From assembly GCF_004916975.1 (NCBI RefSeq), contig NZ_STGQ01000001.1, forward strand, positions 1,574,993-1,638,992: a DNA stretch of 64,000 bases, given 5' to 3'. Positions 17,346-26,318 of the stretch are shown piece after piece. The DNA is from Paenibacillus dokdonensis. Lineage in GTDB: Bacteria > Bacillota > Bacilli > Paenibacillales > Paenibacillaceae. Every line of letters begins with the position of its first letter. Positions within the stretch are counted from its first letter, which is position 1. The translations under genes and the position numbers were made by a program. The notes beneath the pieces were generated by a model. It was given only the letters and a program-made list of their open reading frames with translations, made no database searches and had not been told where the DNA came from.

Positions 17346-18026
17346 TTGATCAAGGCAGTCATTTTTGATTTTGACGGATTAATGGTAGATACGGAAACGC
17401 CGGCATATCATGCCTTTTGCAAGGTGTATGGAGAATACGGCAAAGAGTTGCCGCTGGAAATGTATGCTCAGTGTGTAGGTACCTCCTTTGATGTTTTTAA
17501 CCCTTATACATATCTTGTAGAGATTTTACAGCATTCAGTAGAATATGAAGTCATCCGTGAGCAAGTCAATGTGCAGTATCGTGAGCTGCTTCAGCATATA
17601 CAGCCAAGACCCGGTGTGGTGAATTACTTGAAAGAGGCCAGAGACATGGGGCTGAAAATCGGACTGGCCTCTAGTTCCTACTTCAACTGGATTGAACCCT
17701 ATCTGACGAGATTTGATCTGCATGGCTATTTCGATTCAATCAATACGGCGGATTTGGTGCAGCAGGTTAAACCAGATCCGGAGCTGTATCTCTTATCCTT
17801 GCAAAAATTAGAAGTGAGGCCTGAGGAAGCTGTTTCTTTTGAGGATTCCCTCAACGGTTTTACGGCCGCCAAAAGAGCGGGTTTACATACGGTGATCGTA
17901 CCCAATGAGATGACAAGCACTTTTCCGTTTGAATTCTATGATATGAAAATTCCGAGCATGGAAGCGGTTGAATTAAAGGAATTGGTTAAGCAACTGGAGA
18001 AGCGGGATATAGCTCGGAAACTTTGA
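17346..18026 (+). CDS. HAD family hydrolase, beta-phosphoglucomutase-like
   Basis: A 226-residue haloacid-dehalogenase-superfamily phosphatase or phosphomutase, cytosolic. Motif I is VIFDFDGLMVDTE, with the nucleophilic Asp at about residue 8. Motif II is GLASSSY, the motif III lysine is in VKPDPELYL, and motif IV is VSFEDSLNG. A helical cap of subfamily I lies between motifs I and II. The start is a TTG 5 bases after AAAGGTGA; the longest frame from 17223 overlaps the upstream GNAT gene and lacks an SD. Physiological substrate unknown (sugar phosphates are usual). Confidence 0.85.
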   Translation: MIKAVIFDFDGLMVDTETPAYHAFCKVYGEYGKELPLEMYAQCVGTSFDVFNPYTYLVEILQHSVEYEVIREQVNVQYRELLQHIQPRPGVVNYLKEARDMGLKIGLASSSYFNWIEPYLTRFDLHGYFDSINTADLVQQVKPDPELYLLSLQKLEVRPEEAVSFEDSLNGFTAAKRAGLHTVIVPNEMTSTFPFEFYDMKIPSMEAVELKELVKQLEKRDIARKL

Positions 18027-18081
18027 ATTATATCCTAATTTGTTCCAAATGAAAGATTTATATTTTTTTGTCGGATACCAA

Positions 18082-18178
18082 TTGACGGATGCAGGAGTGC
18101 CCATATATGATTATGAATAATCAATCGCTAGTATAGAATGATTCCATTTCTATACAGAAAGTGGCACTTCTTTTTTTT
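18082..18178 (+). promoter_or_regulatory. Structured leader or terminator ahead of the ABC transporter operon
   Basis: GGAGTGCC (18094-18101) can pair with GGCACTTC (18163-18170), followed directly by eight T residues. Inside the loop are two hairpins: TGATTAT/ATAATCA near 18108-18123 and GTATAGAA/TTTCTATAC at 18131-18155. A possible promoter TTGACG-N18-TATGAT begins at 18082. It may simply terminate the HAD transcript. It could also be a three-way-junction attenuator controlling the transporter, which starts 65 bases later. Confidence 0.4.
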
Positions 18179-18243
18179 ATCCGTATGCTTTAACGCTTTC
18201 GAACACAAAAGCAATGTAGAGGAAAATTTTGGAGGGGGCTTTG

Positions 18244-19284
18244 ATGTTGAAGAAAAAATTATTGTTATCGGTCGTAATGTCAGCGCTCCTGGTTACGGCA
18301 GCGGCTGGCTGCGGCAATTCAGACGGCAAGAAAACGGAATCTGAAGGATCGGGGAATCAGACAGAGAAGAAATCGTACAAAATCGCTATTTCACAAATCG
18401 TGGAACATCCTTCGCTGGATGCAACACGTGAGGGATTTTTGGCGGCACTGAAGGATGCGGGCATTACTGAAGGCGATAACCTGAACGTCGAATACAAGAA
18501 CGCGCAGGGAGACTCTGCCAATAACTTGTCCATCGCTCAGAAATTCGCATCGGACAAGGATGATTTGGTACTGGCCATCGCTACACCTTCCGCTCAGGCT
18601 GTAGTTCAGCAGGTGAAAGACAAGCCAATCCTGTTTGCAGCAGTTACTGATCCGCTTGATGCCAAGTTGGTATCTGACCTGGACAAGCCGGGCGGAAATG
18701 TATCAGGTGTTTCGGATACGAATCCATTAGCAGTGCAGAAGCTCATGGATTTTGTTGCTAAAAATTTCCCGAATGTTAAAAGTGTAGGACTGGTTATTAA
18801 TGAAGGCGAACCAAACGCAGTGGTAATGTCCAAAAATGCGGAAGAGGCGTTGAGCAAGCATAACATCAAGCTGGTGAAGGCTGCTGTAACGAATACCTCT
18901 GAAGTGAAGCAGGCAGCACAATCCCTGGTAGGACGAGCTGACGCGATTTTCATTACGCTCGATAACATGGTGGTCAGTGGTGTAGATACCATTATCCAGG
19001 TAGCCAATGAGAATCATATACCGTTCTTCTCAAGTGACCGTGATACGGTTGAAAAAGGCGCTTTTGCAACGGTAGGCTTCAAATACTATGACCATGGTTA
19101 CCAGGTTGGACAAATGGCTGTAGATATTTTGAAAAATGGCAAGAAACCTGGGGACATGAAGGTCACCATGCAGGAGAAGCTAGATTTAATCCTGAATCTT
19201 AAAGCTGCTGCGGCACAAGGCATTACAGTTACGGATGAGATGAAAAACGAAGTTGAAGACAAAGAGAAAAATATTATTCAATAG
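18244..19284 (+). CDS. ABC transporter substrate-binding lipoprotein (TrpX-like, ABC_sub_bind family)
   Basis: A 346-residue lipoprotein tethered outside the membrane. The signal peptide has a lipobox ending AAAGC (Cys at about residue 24). Two periplasmic-binding-protein-like lobes follow, starting KSYKIAISQIVEHPSLDATREGF, typical of the family that includes streptococcal TrpX. Substrate is not certain; tryptophan or another aromatic compound is suggested by family only. Start at 18244, with GGAGGGGG about 6 bases upstream, rather than the frame at 18229 that begins within the SD. First gene of an SBP-permease-ATPase operon. Confidence 0.88.
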   Translation: MLKKKLLLSVVMSALLVTAAAGCGNSDGKKTESEGSGNQTEKKSYKIAISQIVEHPSLDATREGFLAALKDAGITEGDNLNVEYKNAQGDSANNLSIAQKFASDKDDLVLAIATPSAQAVVQQVKDKPILFAAVTDPLDAKLVSDLDKPGGNVSGVSDTNPLAVQKLMDFVAKNFPNVKSVGLVINEGEPNAVVMSKNAEEALSKHNIKLVKAAVTNTSEVKQAAQSLVGRADAIFITLDNMVVSGVDTIIQVANENHIPFFSSDRDTVEKGAFATVGFKYYDHGYQVGQMAVDILKNGKKPGDMKVTMQEKLDLILNLKAAAAQGITVTDEMKNEVEDKEKNIIQ

Positions 19285-19357
19285 CAGTGGGGAATTGTTA
19301 TAGGGGAGAGGCGAATCCTTCGTCCTCTCCTTTCATGTCATAAGGAGGGAATTCATC

Positions 19358-20281
19358 ATGTTAAGCTCAGTCTTGGGTGCTATTGAACTCGGTTTTCTCT
19401 ATGCTTTGATGGCACTTGGGGTATATATTACTTTCCGGATCCTTGATTTTCCGGATTTAACCGTTGACGGCAGCTTCGCTACAGGTGGAGGCATCGCAGC
19501 GGTGATGATTTCCAATGGATATAACCCATTGCTTGCCAGCATCGTGGCATTCGCTGGGGGTATCGCAGCTGGAGCATGTACGGGTCTGTTGCATACAAAA
19601 GGTAAAATTAATGGTCTGCTATCCGGAATATTAATGATGATCGCCCTGTACTCCATTAATATGCGGATTATGAGGGGAAAGCCCAACATCGCCATGATTA
19701 GTGTGGATACTGTCTTCACCTCAATTAATCCTTGGATCGTCCTTCCGATCTTCATCATTATCGTGTTGCTGCTCATGAACTGGTTTCTCCACACCGATCT
19801 GGGGTTGGCTCTACGGGCAACAGGGGATAATGACAGAATGATTCGAAGTCTTGGTGCTAACACAGATACGACCAAAATTATCGGTATCAGTCTGGCAAAC
19901 GGACTGGTTGCGCTGGCTGGTGCCCTTATCGCACAGCAATCCGGTTTTGCGGATATCAACATGGGCATTGGTATGATCGTTATCGGACTGGCTTCAGTCA
20001 TTATCGGGGAAGCAATCTTTGGAGCCCGGAATGTAATTCATGCTACGATTGCAGTCGTACTTGGGGCTATTGTTTACCGGATTGTTGTCGCATTAGCGCT
20101 TCGAGTACCATGGCTTGATGCATCGGATTTGAAAATAATTACTGCAGTTATCGTCATTGTTGCGCTGGTATTCCCGACAGTAAGCCGGTCCATAAAACAG
20201 AAGAAACTGGCGAAGAAACGTACTGCCGAACTGACAGGTGTGCTCTCTAAAGGTGCAGCGGGAGGTGATCTTCATGCTTGA
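19358..20281 (+). CDS. ABC transporter permease (TrpY-like, BPD_transp_2 family)
   Basis: A 307-residue integral membrane protein with eight or more hydrophobic helices, of the branched-chain amino-acid/ribose permease superfamily. The N-terminal stretch ALGVYITFRILDFPDLTVDGSF is characteristic of the permeases that partner ABC_sub_bind lipoproteins. The SD AAGGAGGG lies 8 bases before the ATG. It follows the binding-protein gene by 73 bases and overlaps the ATPase gene by 8 bases, so the three are one transport system in the cytoplasmic membrane. Confidence 0.88.
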   Translation: MLSSVLGAIELGFLYALMALGVYITFRILDFPDLTVDGSFATGGGIAAVMISNGYNPLLASIVAFAGGIAAGACTGLLHTKGKINGLLSGILMMIALYSINMRIMRGKPNIAMISVDTVFTSINPWIVLPIFIIIVLLLMNWFLHTDLGLALRATGDNDRMIRSLGANTDTTKIIGISLANGLVALAGALIAQQSGFADINMGIGMIVIGLASVIIGEAIFGARNVIHATIAVVLGAIVYRIVVALALRVPWLDASDLKIITAVIVIVALVFPTVSRSIKQKKLAKKRTAELTGVLSKGAAGGDLHA

Positions 20282-21068
20282 AATCAATCAGGTATCGAAG
20301 CTATTTAATCCGGGAACACCCGATGAGAAAATCGCATTGAATCATATTAACGTTAACCTGCGTCCCGGTGATTTCATTACGCTGATCGGCAGTAACGGAG
20401 CCGGCAAATCTACCCTCATGAATATCATCTCGGGTGTCATGAAACCGGATGCGGGTGATGTCATGATCGATGGGAAAATCATCAGCCATCTTCCTGAATA
20501 CCAGCGCAGCCGGTGGATCGGAAGAGTATTTCAGGATCCTATGGCCGGAACTGCACCCCATATGACGATCGAGGAAAATCTGGCGATGGCCTTCGCCAGA
20601 GGCAAGCGCCGCGGGCTCAAGATGAGTATCAAAGCGAGCCGCAGACAGATGTTCCGCGAATCTCTCGAGCGGCTCGGTATTGGACTCGAGAATCGACTTC
20701 GCGCCAAGGTCGGCCTCTTGTCAGGCGGGGAGCGTCAGGCACTCAGCCTGCTGATGGCGACCTTTACGCAGCCGGATATCCTGCTGCTGGATGAACACAC
20801 CGCAGCGCTTGATCCGGCCCGTGCCGAGCTGATTACACGTTTGACAGAATCTATCGTACGCGAGATGAAGCTGACAACGTTGATGGTCACGCATAACATG
20901 GAGCAGGCCATCCGTCTTGGCAATCGTCTGATTATGATGGACAAAGGACAGATTATTCTGGACATTGATGAGCAGCGTAAGAAGAGCCTGACGGTTGAGG
21001 AGCTGCTCGGTGAATTTGCAAGAATCAGCGGTCATAAGCTATCTGATGACAGGATGGTACTTGCCTAG
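20274..21068 (+). CDS. ABC transporter ATP-binding protein (TrpZ-like)
   Basis: A 264-residue ATPase subunit, cytosolic face of the membrane. Walker A is GSNGAGKST (about residues 39-47), the signature is LLSGGERQAL (about 147), Walker B is LLLDEHTAAL (about 167) and the switch His is in VTHNME. In Walker B the residue after Asp is Glu, so it should be catalytically competent. Start at 20274, 8 bases after GGAGGTGA, overlapping the permease stop; the longest ORF from 20238 would overlap more and lacks an SD. A strong terminator ends the operon. Confidence 0.88.
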   Translation: MLEINQVSKLFNPGTPDEKIALNHINVNLRPGDFITLIGSNGAGKSTLMNIISGVMKPDAGDVMIDGKIISHLPEYQRSRWIGRVFQDPMAGTAPHMTIEENLAMAFARGKRRGLKMSIKASRRQMFRESLERLGIGLENRLRAKVGLLSGGERQALSLLMATFTQPDILLLDEHTAALDPARAELITRLTESIVREMKLTTLMVTHNMEQAIRLGNRLIMMDKGQIILDIDEQRKKSLTVEELLGEFARISGHKLSDDRMVLA

Positions 21069-21086
21069 ATCATTGAATTAGAAAAC

Positions 21087-21123
21087 AAACCTGTTTGGGA
21101 CTTTCTCCTAAACGGGTTTTTTC
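21087..21123 (+). terminator. Terminator of the TrpXYZ-like ABC operon
   Basis: AAACCTGTTTGGGA pairs with TCCTAAACGGGTTT (two G-T-type wobbles), ending in seven T residues. Confidence 0.87.
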
Positions 21124-21286
21124 TATACTATAATGAAGATATAATTATACTTACATATAAAACAGTGGTAGACTTTCTATATAGCAGTTTTGCGCCATAG
21201 ATTACATAACTGTTGATTATTCGTATCACAACTACTAAAATATTGCAGTAAGCTTTCAGATGATATCGGGGGACGGGGGGCTAGAG

Positions 21287-24055
21287 TTGCGAAAGAAGAT
21301 AAAGTTGAGCATCGGCTCGAAGATCACACTTGGTTATATATTTATATTGATCTGTGTCGCTGTATTTCTGCTCGTCGTTACGAACAGGGTTGCATCGCTG
21401 CAGCATGAGACTGATTTTATAAGCCAACACGATATAGAGGTTCATGATCTGGCAAACAGCGTGGAAAAATCACTCCTTGATATGGAGACCGGTCAGCGGG
21501 GATATGCCATAACCGGAGATTTATCATATCTTGAGCCCTACAATGAGGCGAGTTCTGCCTGGGAAACGAATTATAACAATCTCTACCTGCTATTGACTGA
21601 TAATCCTTCTCAGCAGGAGAATCTTAAAGATATCCGTCAGAGTATAGAAAAATGGATAGATACTGCCGGTAAACCCGTAATTGACATGAAGAAAAACGGC
21701 AGGGAAGATGAAGTTAAACAGTTTTTTAGCAAGGACCCGGGTAAGGATACGATGGATTCGATACGTAACAAGTTCAATTCTTTCCTGACAACGGAAAAGG
21801 CACTTACCATCGAGCGAGTACAAAGCTTGGAAGATAGTAATGAAAAGCTCATTACGACGATTTATATTCTTTGGGTTATCGTTGCTGTCCTTTCCATTAT
21901 GGTGGCTGTTACCATCTCAAGAAATATTGTTTCGATTATTAAAGACGTGACTCGAACGATTAAAGAAATGGCTGCCGGTGGCAGTCTGGATACAAGAATA
22001 CAGGTTCGTACAAATGATGAAATTGCAGATCTCGGACGCACGACTAACGAATTACTAGAGGTCGTACAGAAGCAAGGAGAACTTAAAGATGAAGTCGCTA
22101 CGATGTCGACTCTTCTTCAGAATGAATCCACTTTGAGAGACCTAAGTGAGCAATTCGTTGACCGATTGGCAGCAGTACTCGGCGTACCTTATGTCGTATT
22201 ATACGCGGCTCAGCATGATAAGCTTGTAATCTCTGCTTCTTATGCGGGTCAAAATGAAAAGACAGCGAAGAACTCCATTGCCTGGGGAGAAGGACTGCTC
22301 GGGCAATGTGCCAAAGATCGGAAAATAATCACATTAGATCATATCCCCGATCATTATATCCGGATATCTTCGGGGCTTGGCAGTACTGCGCCTTCATTTG
22401 TGGTAGTGGCGCCTTTTATATATGAAGGAACAACATTGGCAGTTGTCGAGGTTGCAGCGCTGGACAAGCTGGATACACATCAGATGGAGATGTTCAAACA
22501 GTTGGTGGAAACGGCAAGCGGCACGATGCACAGCGTTATAAACCGAATGGAAATTCAGCGTCTCTATATGGAAGCGCAGACCTTGAATGAGGAGCTTCAA
22601 TCACAGTCGGAAGAGCTGCAGGTTCAAACGGAGGAGCTGCAGGTACAGTCTGAGGAACTGCAAATGCAGACAGATGAGCTGCAATCGATGAATGAAAAGC
22701 TGGAAATCCAGAAGGATCAGGCACAGAATGCTGCGGTCGAGCTGGAGAAGTACGCAGGGCAGCTGGAAACAAGCTCCAATTATAAATCGGAGTTCCTGGC
22801 GAATATGTCTCATGAGCTTCGTACACCGCTGAACAGCATGTTAATTCTATCCCAGATTCTTGCGGAAAACCGGACAGGCAATTTGACCGAAGAGGAGGCC
22901 AATTATGCATCGGTGATCAATTCATCGGGCACGGATCTTCTTCATCTAATCAATGATATTTTGGATCTTTCGAAGGTAGAGGCGGGTAAAATCCAGCTTG
23001 AAATATCTGCTGTAAATATGTCTGAACTACCGGAATCCATGGAACGTTATTTTGGTAAAACAGCGGAGTTCAAATCACTTCAATTCAGATATGAAATTGC
23101 TCCGAATGTTCCTGATATTTTTTATAGCGATGAGCTCAGACTTCATCAGATTATTAGAAATCTGCTCTCGAACGCTTTCAAATTCACAGAACGCGGGGAA
23201 GTCAGCCTAAGTATATACAAGCTTGATTCGGTTACAACGAAAGGATTCTCTATTCCGACAGAAACGCTCGCTTTTGCTGTAAGGGATACGGGAATCGGAA
23301 TTTCGGAGGACAAGCAGAATATGATATTTGAAGCCTTTAAGCAGGCTGATGGTGCGACAGCGCGGAAATTTGGAGGCACGGGACTAGGATTATCCATATC
23401 CCAGCAATTTGCCAAGCTGCTTGGCGGCGAGCTGACCGTAGAAAGTGTACCGGGTATCGGCAGCACCTTTACGTTGTATCTGCCTTGTGAAACAGAGCAT
23501 GTCGATGTTTCGCCTATGATCCTGATGCAGTCCGAGGCTGCTGTTGGAGCAGCTCCTGGCGCGGCGTCACAAGCGGCATGGTCTTATAAGCCAGAGGAAA
23601 CTGGCGGCAGGCCATTAGGACAAAGCATGGTTGAACAGGAACCATTGTTCCTTGAGGAGACCGAGCTTTTTGAAGGTAAAAAAGTGCTTGTTGTTGATGA
23701 TGATATACGGAATGTTTACGCTTTGGCGAATGCGCTGGAGAGATATAATATGCATGTTCTTACGGCTCAGAATGGCTATGAATGCCTTGACATCCTGCAA
23801 ACTGATCCTGATATTGCTATTATCCTTATGGACATCATGATGCCTGAAATGGATGGGTATCAAACGATGAAAAATATCCGCAATACGCTGGACTTAACGG
23901 AACTGCCGATTATTGCATTAACTGCTAAAGCAATGAAGGAAGATAAAGATAAATGTTTGGCGGCTGGTGCCTCGGATTATCTGAGCAAACCGCTAAATAT
24001 CAATGAGGTTATCTCACGGATGAAGGTATGGATGACCAAATCCCAAATGGAATAA
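21287..24055 (+). CDS. CHASE3-HAMP-GAF hybrid sensor histidine kinase with receiver domain
   Basis: A membrane sensor of about 922 residues. TM1 (about 10-30), an extracellular CHASE3 domain (about 38-185, with METGQRGYAITGD), TM2 (about 188-210), HAMP (about 211-265) and GAF (about 278-415). A coiled coil with repeated Q-x-E-E-L-Q-x heptads (about 438-470) follows. HisKA has phospho-acceptor His509 in MSHELRTPLN. HATPase has RDTGIGIS and GGTGLGLSI. A C-terminal receiver has phospho-acceptor Asp849 in ILMDIMMPEMDG. It thus autophosphorylates and passes phosphate to its own receiver. No output regulator gene is adjacent. Start is uncertain: TTG at 21287 follows GGGGGG, while ATG at 21260 has no SD. 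Signal unknown. Confidence 0.88.
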   Translation: MRKKIKLSIGSKITLGYIFILICVAVFLLVVTNRVASLQHETDFISQHDIEVHDLANSVEKSLLDMETGQRGYAITGDLSYLEPYNEASSAWETNYNNLYLLLTDNPSQQENLKDIRQSIEKWIDTAGKPVIDMKKNGREDEVKQFFSKDPGKDTMDSIRNKFNSFLTTEKALTIERVQSLEDSNEKLITTIYILWVIVAVLSIMVAVTISRNIVSIIKDVTRTIKEMAAGGSLDTRIQVRTNDEIADLGRTTNELLEVVQKQGELKDEVATMSTLLQNESTLRDLSEQFVDRLAAVLGVPYVVLYAAQHDKLVISASYAGQNEKTAKNSIAWGEGLLGQCAKDRKIITLDHIPDHYIRISSGLGSTAPSFVVVAPFIYEGTTLAVVEVAALDKLDTHQMEMFKQLVETASGTMHSVINRMEIQRLYMEAQTLNEELQSQSEELQVQTEELQVQSEELQMQTDELQSMNEKLEIQKDQAQNAAVELEKYAGQLETSSNYKSEFLANMSHELRTPLNSMLILSQILAENRTGNLTEEEANYASVINSSGTDLLHLINDILDLSKVEAGKIQLEISAVNMSELPESMERYFGKTAEFKSLQFRYEIAPNVPDIFYSDELRLHQIIRNLLSNAFKFTERGEVSLSIYKLDSVTTKGFSIPTETLAFAVRDTGIGISEDKQNMIFEAFKQADGATARKFGGTGLGLSISQQFAKLLGGELTVESVPGIGSTFTLYLPCETEHVDVSPMILMQSEAAVGAAPGAASQAAWSYKPEETGGRPLGQSMVEQEPLFLEETELFEGKKVLVVDDDIRNVYALANALERYNMHVLTAQNGYECLDILQTDPDIAIILMDIMMPEMDGYQTMKNIRNTLDLTELPIIALTAKAMKEDKDKCLAAGASDYLSKPLNINEVISRMKVWMTKSQME

Positions 24056-24063
24056 AATGAACT

Positions 24064-24099
24064 AAAAGAGGAGCCGATGGATCATCGGCTCCTCTTTTT
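24064..24099 (+). terminator. Terminator after the hybrid kinase
   Basis: A perfect 16-bp stem, AAAAGAGGAGCCGATG / CATCGGCTCCTCTTTT, with a GAT loop and trailing T residues. Confidence 0.9.
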
Positions 24100-24141
24100 A
24101 TTGGAAGCGACTACACATTCCGGGATTAGATCAACAAATTT

Positions 24142-24170
24142 TTGACCTTCTAGTCAGGTATGACTATACT
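24142..24170 (+). promoter_or_regulatory. PadR gene promoter with inverted-repeat operator
   Basis: TTGACC, a 17-base spacer and TATACT. The spacer and the first two bases of the -10 element hold the inverted repeat TAGTCA-ggta-TGACTA (24151-24166), well placed for autorepression by the PadR protein encoded 34 bases downstream. Confidence 0.6.
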
Positions 24171-24203
24171 AGTAGTAGCATAAGAATCGAAGGGGTCTTT
24201 GAT

Positions 24204-24728
24204 ATGGATGAACGTGAATTGCTTGTTTTGGGCCTGCTAATGACTCAAAGCCAGCATGGTTATCAAATTAATGATTTTATTGAACGGAATTTGGGACAAG
24301 TGTCCGATATGAAGAAAGCGACGGCATATTCTATCTTAAAACGGTTGGACAAACAGGGATGCGTAGATGTGACAGTGGAACAGGAAGGTAACCGGCCGCC
24401 CAGACAAATTTATTCCATCACGGATCGCGGCAGAGAGCTTTTTTACGATCTGCTTCGTTCATCTCTGGCCCATGCAGAAAATGTAACTCCTGCAGGAGAG
24501 ATCGGTTTAATGTTTATAGATCATCTTTCACGAAGTGACGCCAAGGAATTGCTTAAAATCAAACTGGAGAAAATGAATCAGTTGATCGAAGCCTGCTCCT
24601 CGATTCCTTCACACGATGAGGGAATTGGAGTGAATCTTTCCTTCCGGCACAGACTGGCTTTGCTTGAATGCAATAGGACGTTTCTGACTGAAACCATTCA
24701 GGAACTGGAGAATGAATCCACGGTATAA
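24204..24728 (+). CDS. PadR family transcriptional regulator
   Basis: A 174-residue winged-helix regulator. The PadR domain (about residues 6-85) shows LLVLGLLMTQSQHGYQI and ATAYSILKRLDKQG, with the wing at RPPRQIYSITDRGRELF. A C-terminal alpha-helical dimerisation region (about 90-170) is of the shorter, subfamily-2-like type. It binds DNA as a dimer, and the inverted repeat in its own promoter is the likely site. No transporter or enzyme target is adjacent on the same transcript; a terminator follows. The SD GAAGGGG lies about 11 bases before the ATG. Effector unknown. Confidence 0.85.
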   Translation: MDERELLVLGLLMTQSQHGYQINDFIERNLGQVSDMKKATAYSILKRLDKQGCVDVTVEQEGNRPPRQIYSITDRGRELFYDLLRSSLAHAENVTPAGEIGLMFIDHLSRSDAKELLKIKLEKMNQLIEACSSIPSHDEGIGVNLSFRHRLALLECNRTFLTETIQELENESTV

Positions 24729-24753
24729 AATTGCATAGAACTTGACTTATGTA

Positions 24754-24784
24754 AAAGATCGCAGCCCTGCTGCGGTCTTTTTTT
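24754..24784 (+). terminator. Terminator after the PadR gene
   Basis: AAAGATCGCAG / CTGCGGTCTTT with a short loop, followed by a long T run. Confidence 0.85.
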
Positions 24785-24821
24785 TATAAGAAATGAAGAG
24801 ATATGGAGATCAAATGCAAAC

Positions 24822-24850
24822 GTATATTTTTCCAGCTGTAATGCACACTA
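24822..24850 (+). promoter_or_regulatory. Possible sigma-G (forespore) promoter for GerA receptor 1
   Basis: GTATA, a 17-base spacer and CACACTA resemble the sigma-G -35 (GHATR) and -10 (CATWHTA, one mismatch) elements. The position, 37 bases before the gerA start, fits forespore expression of germinant receptors. Confidence 0.35.
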
Positions 24851-24886
24851 ACCTTGTCTAATGTTTCCAAGGGAGGAGATGGCAGC

Positions 24887-26305
24887 ATGACGGCAAATCA
24901 CAAGCCGGTTACGCTGGAGTATGTGCTGCATGAGTTCGAACAGTGCGTCGATTTGATTCATCGGAATTTTCCGATGTTATCCGCAGATATGGTATATTTT
25001 GACCATTTGATCGACAAGGATGCCATGGAGAGAGAGGTTCTTCAGCCTTTTGCGAATGTCCAAGCCGATGAACTGGATCATCTCCTGAAGGACACCCGGT
25101 TCAAACCTTCTTCTAGCAGCAAGGAAATCATCGAGGGGATACTTAAGGGTGACGCAGCTATTTTTCATGAATCATCGGTTTATCTGGTATCACTGTATGG
25201 TCCAAGCAGCCGGCCCATTGAGCAGTCAGAGACGGAAGCAGTCATCATCGGTCCCCATGATGCCTTTACAGAATCTGCATTTACCAATTTGTCCTTAATC
25301 CGCCGTAAGCTGAAAAGCTCCCATCTAAAGGTGATTCAGCTGTCTGTGGGAGAAGTGGCTAAAAGTGATGTGTTTGTGTTGTATATTGACGGGATCGTCA
25401 ATATGGAATTTGTGAATGAAATGATTAAGCGGATCCGGGATATTGAAGTCGACATCATTACGGACAGTAATATGCTTGTTCAGCATATCGATGATTATCC
25501 CAATACGATTTTCCCTTTATTTTTGACCACGGAACGTCCTGATTTGATTGTTTCCAAGCTTTCGGGTGGAAGGGTAGCGGTCATTATGGATGAAAGTCCT
25601 TCGGTGATTTCAGGCCCAACATCGCTATTTGAATTTTTCACCTCTCCGGATGACTATTATCAACGCTGGATTATTGGCACAGCAACCCGGATTCTGAGAT
25701 ATATCGCCTTTATCATCACAATTACCTTTACAGCGGTATATGTAGCCATTACAACCTACCATTATGAGATGATACCCGAGAATTTACTATATACCCTGAT
25801 CGAATCACGAAGCCGAGTGCCGTTTCCACCTGTGTTTGAGGCGCTTCTTATGGAGGTGACGATTGAGCTGCTGCGTGAGGCAGGTGCGCGTCTTCCCAGT
25901 AAAATCGGCCAAACGATCGGGATTGTTGGAGGTATCGTCATTGGACAAGCAGCGGTACAGGCAGGGCTTACGAGTAATATTCTGATTATTGCTGTGGCTT
26001 TATCGGCGATTGCTTCCTTTGTCATCCCCAGTTATGTGATGAGTGCTTCCATTCGCTTCGCCCGGTTTTTCTTGATTATTTTGGCTGGAATCTGGGGGAA
26101 TTTCGGGCTCATGATCGGGATATCCATCCTGGTTATACATCTTTCCAAGCTGACAAGTTTGGGTTCCTCGTATATTTCACCCATTGCGCCGCTGAATTTT
26201 CAGGATTGGAAGGATAGCTTCATCCGGGGTCCGTTCTGGATGCTGAAGGATCGTCCCGCTCAATCAAGGACTCATAACAAGGTGCGTAATAAAATGAAAC
26301 GATAA
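24887..26305 (+). CDS. Spore germination receptor A subunit, GerAA/GerKA family
   Basis: A 472-residue inner-spore-membrane protein of a nutrient germinant receptor. A hydrophilic N-terminal half (about residues 1-260) includes the family motifs IIGPHDAFTESAFTNLSLIRRKLKS and ERPDLIVSKLSGGRVAVIMD. Several transmembrane segments follow (about 270-430), including IPENLLYTLIESRSRVPFPP and LREAGARLPSKIGQTIGIVGGIVIG. Recent work on the family shows GerAA assembling into a membrane channel. Start at 24887, 8 bases after GGGAGGAG; the longer ORF begins before the SD. First gene of an A-B-C operon. Germinant not predictable. Confidence 0.92.
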   Translation: MTANHKPVTLEYVLHEFEQCVDLIHRNFPMLSADMVYFDHLIDKDAMEREVLQPFANVQADELDHLLKDTRFKPSSSSKEIIEGILKGDAAIFHESSVYLVSLYGPSSRPIEQSETEAVIIGPHDAFTESAFTNLSLIRRKLKSSHLKVIQLSVGEVAKSDVFVLYIDGIVNMEFVNEMIKRIRDIEVDIITDSNMLVQHIDDYPNTIFPLFLTTERPDLIVSKLSGGRVAVIMDESPSVISGPTSLFEFFTSPDDYYQRWIIGTATRILRYIAFIITITFTAVYVAITTYHYEMIPENLLYTLIESRSRVPFPPVFEALLMEVTIELLREAGARLPSKIGQTIGIVGGIVIGQAAVQAGLTSNILIIAVALSAIASFVIPSYVMSASIRFARFFLIILAGIWGNFGLMIGISILVIHLSKLTSLGSSYISPIAPLNFQDWKDSFIRGPFWMLKDRPAQSRTHNKVRNKMKR

Positions 26306-26318
26306 AGGAAGGCGTCCT

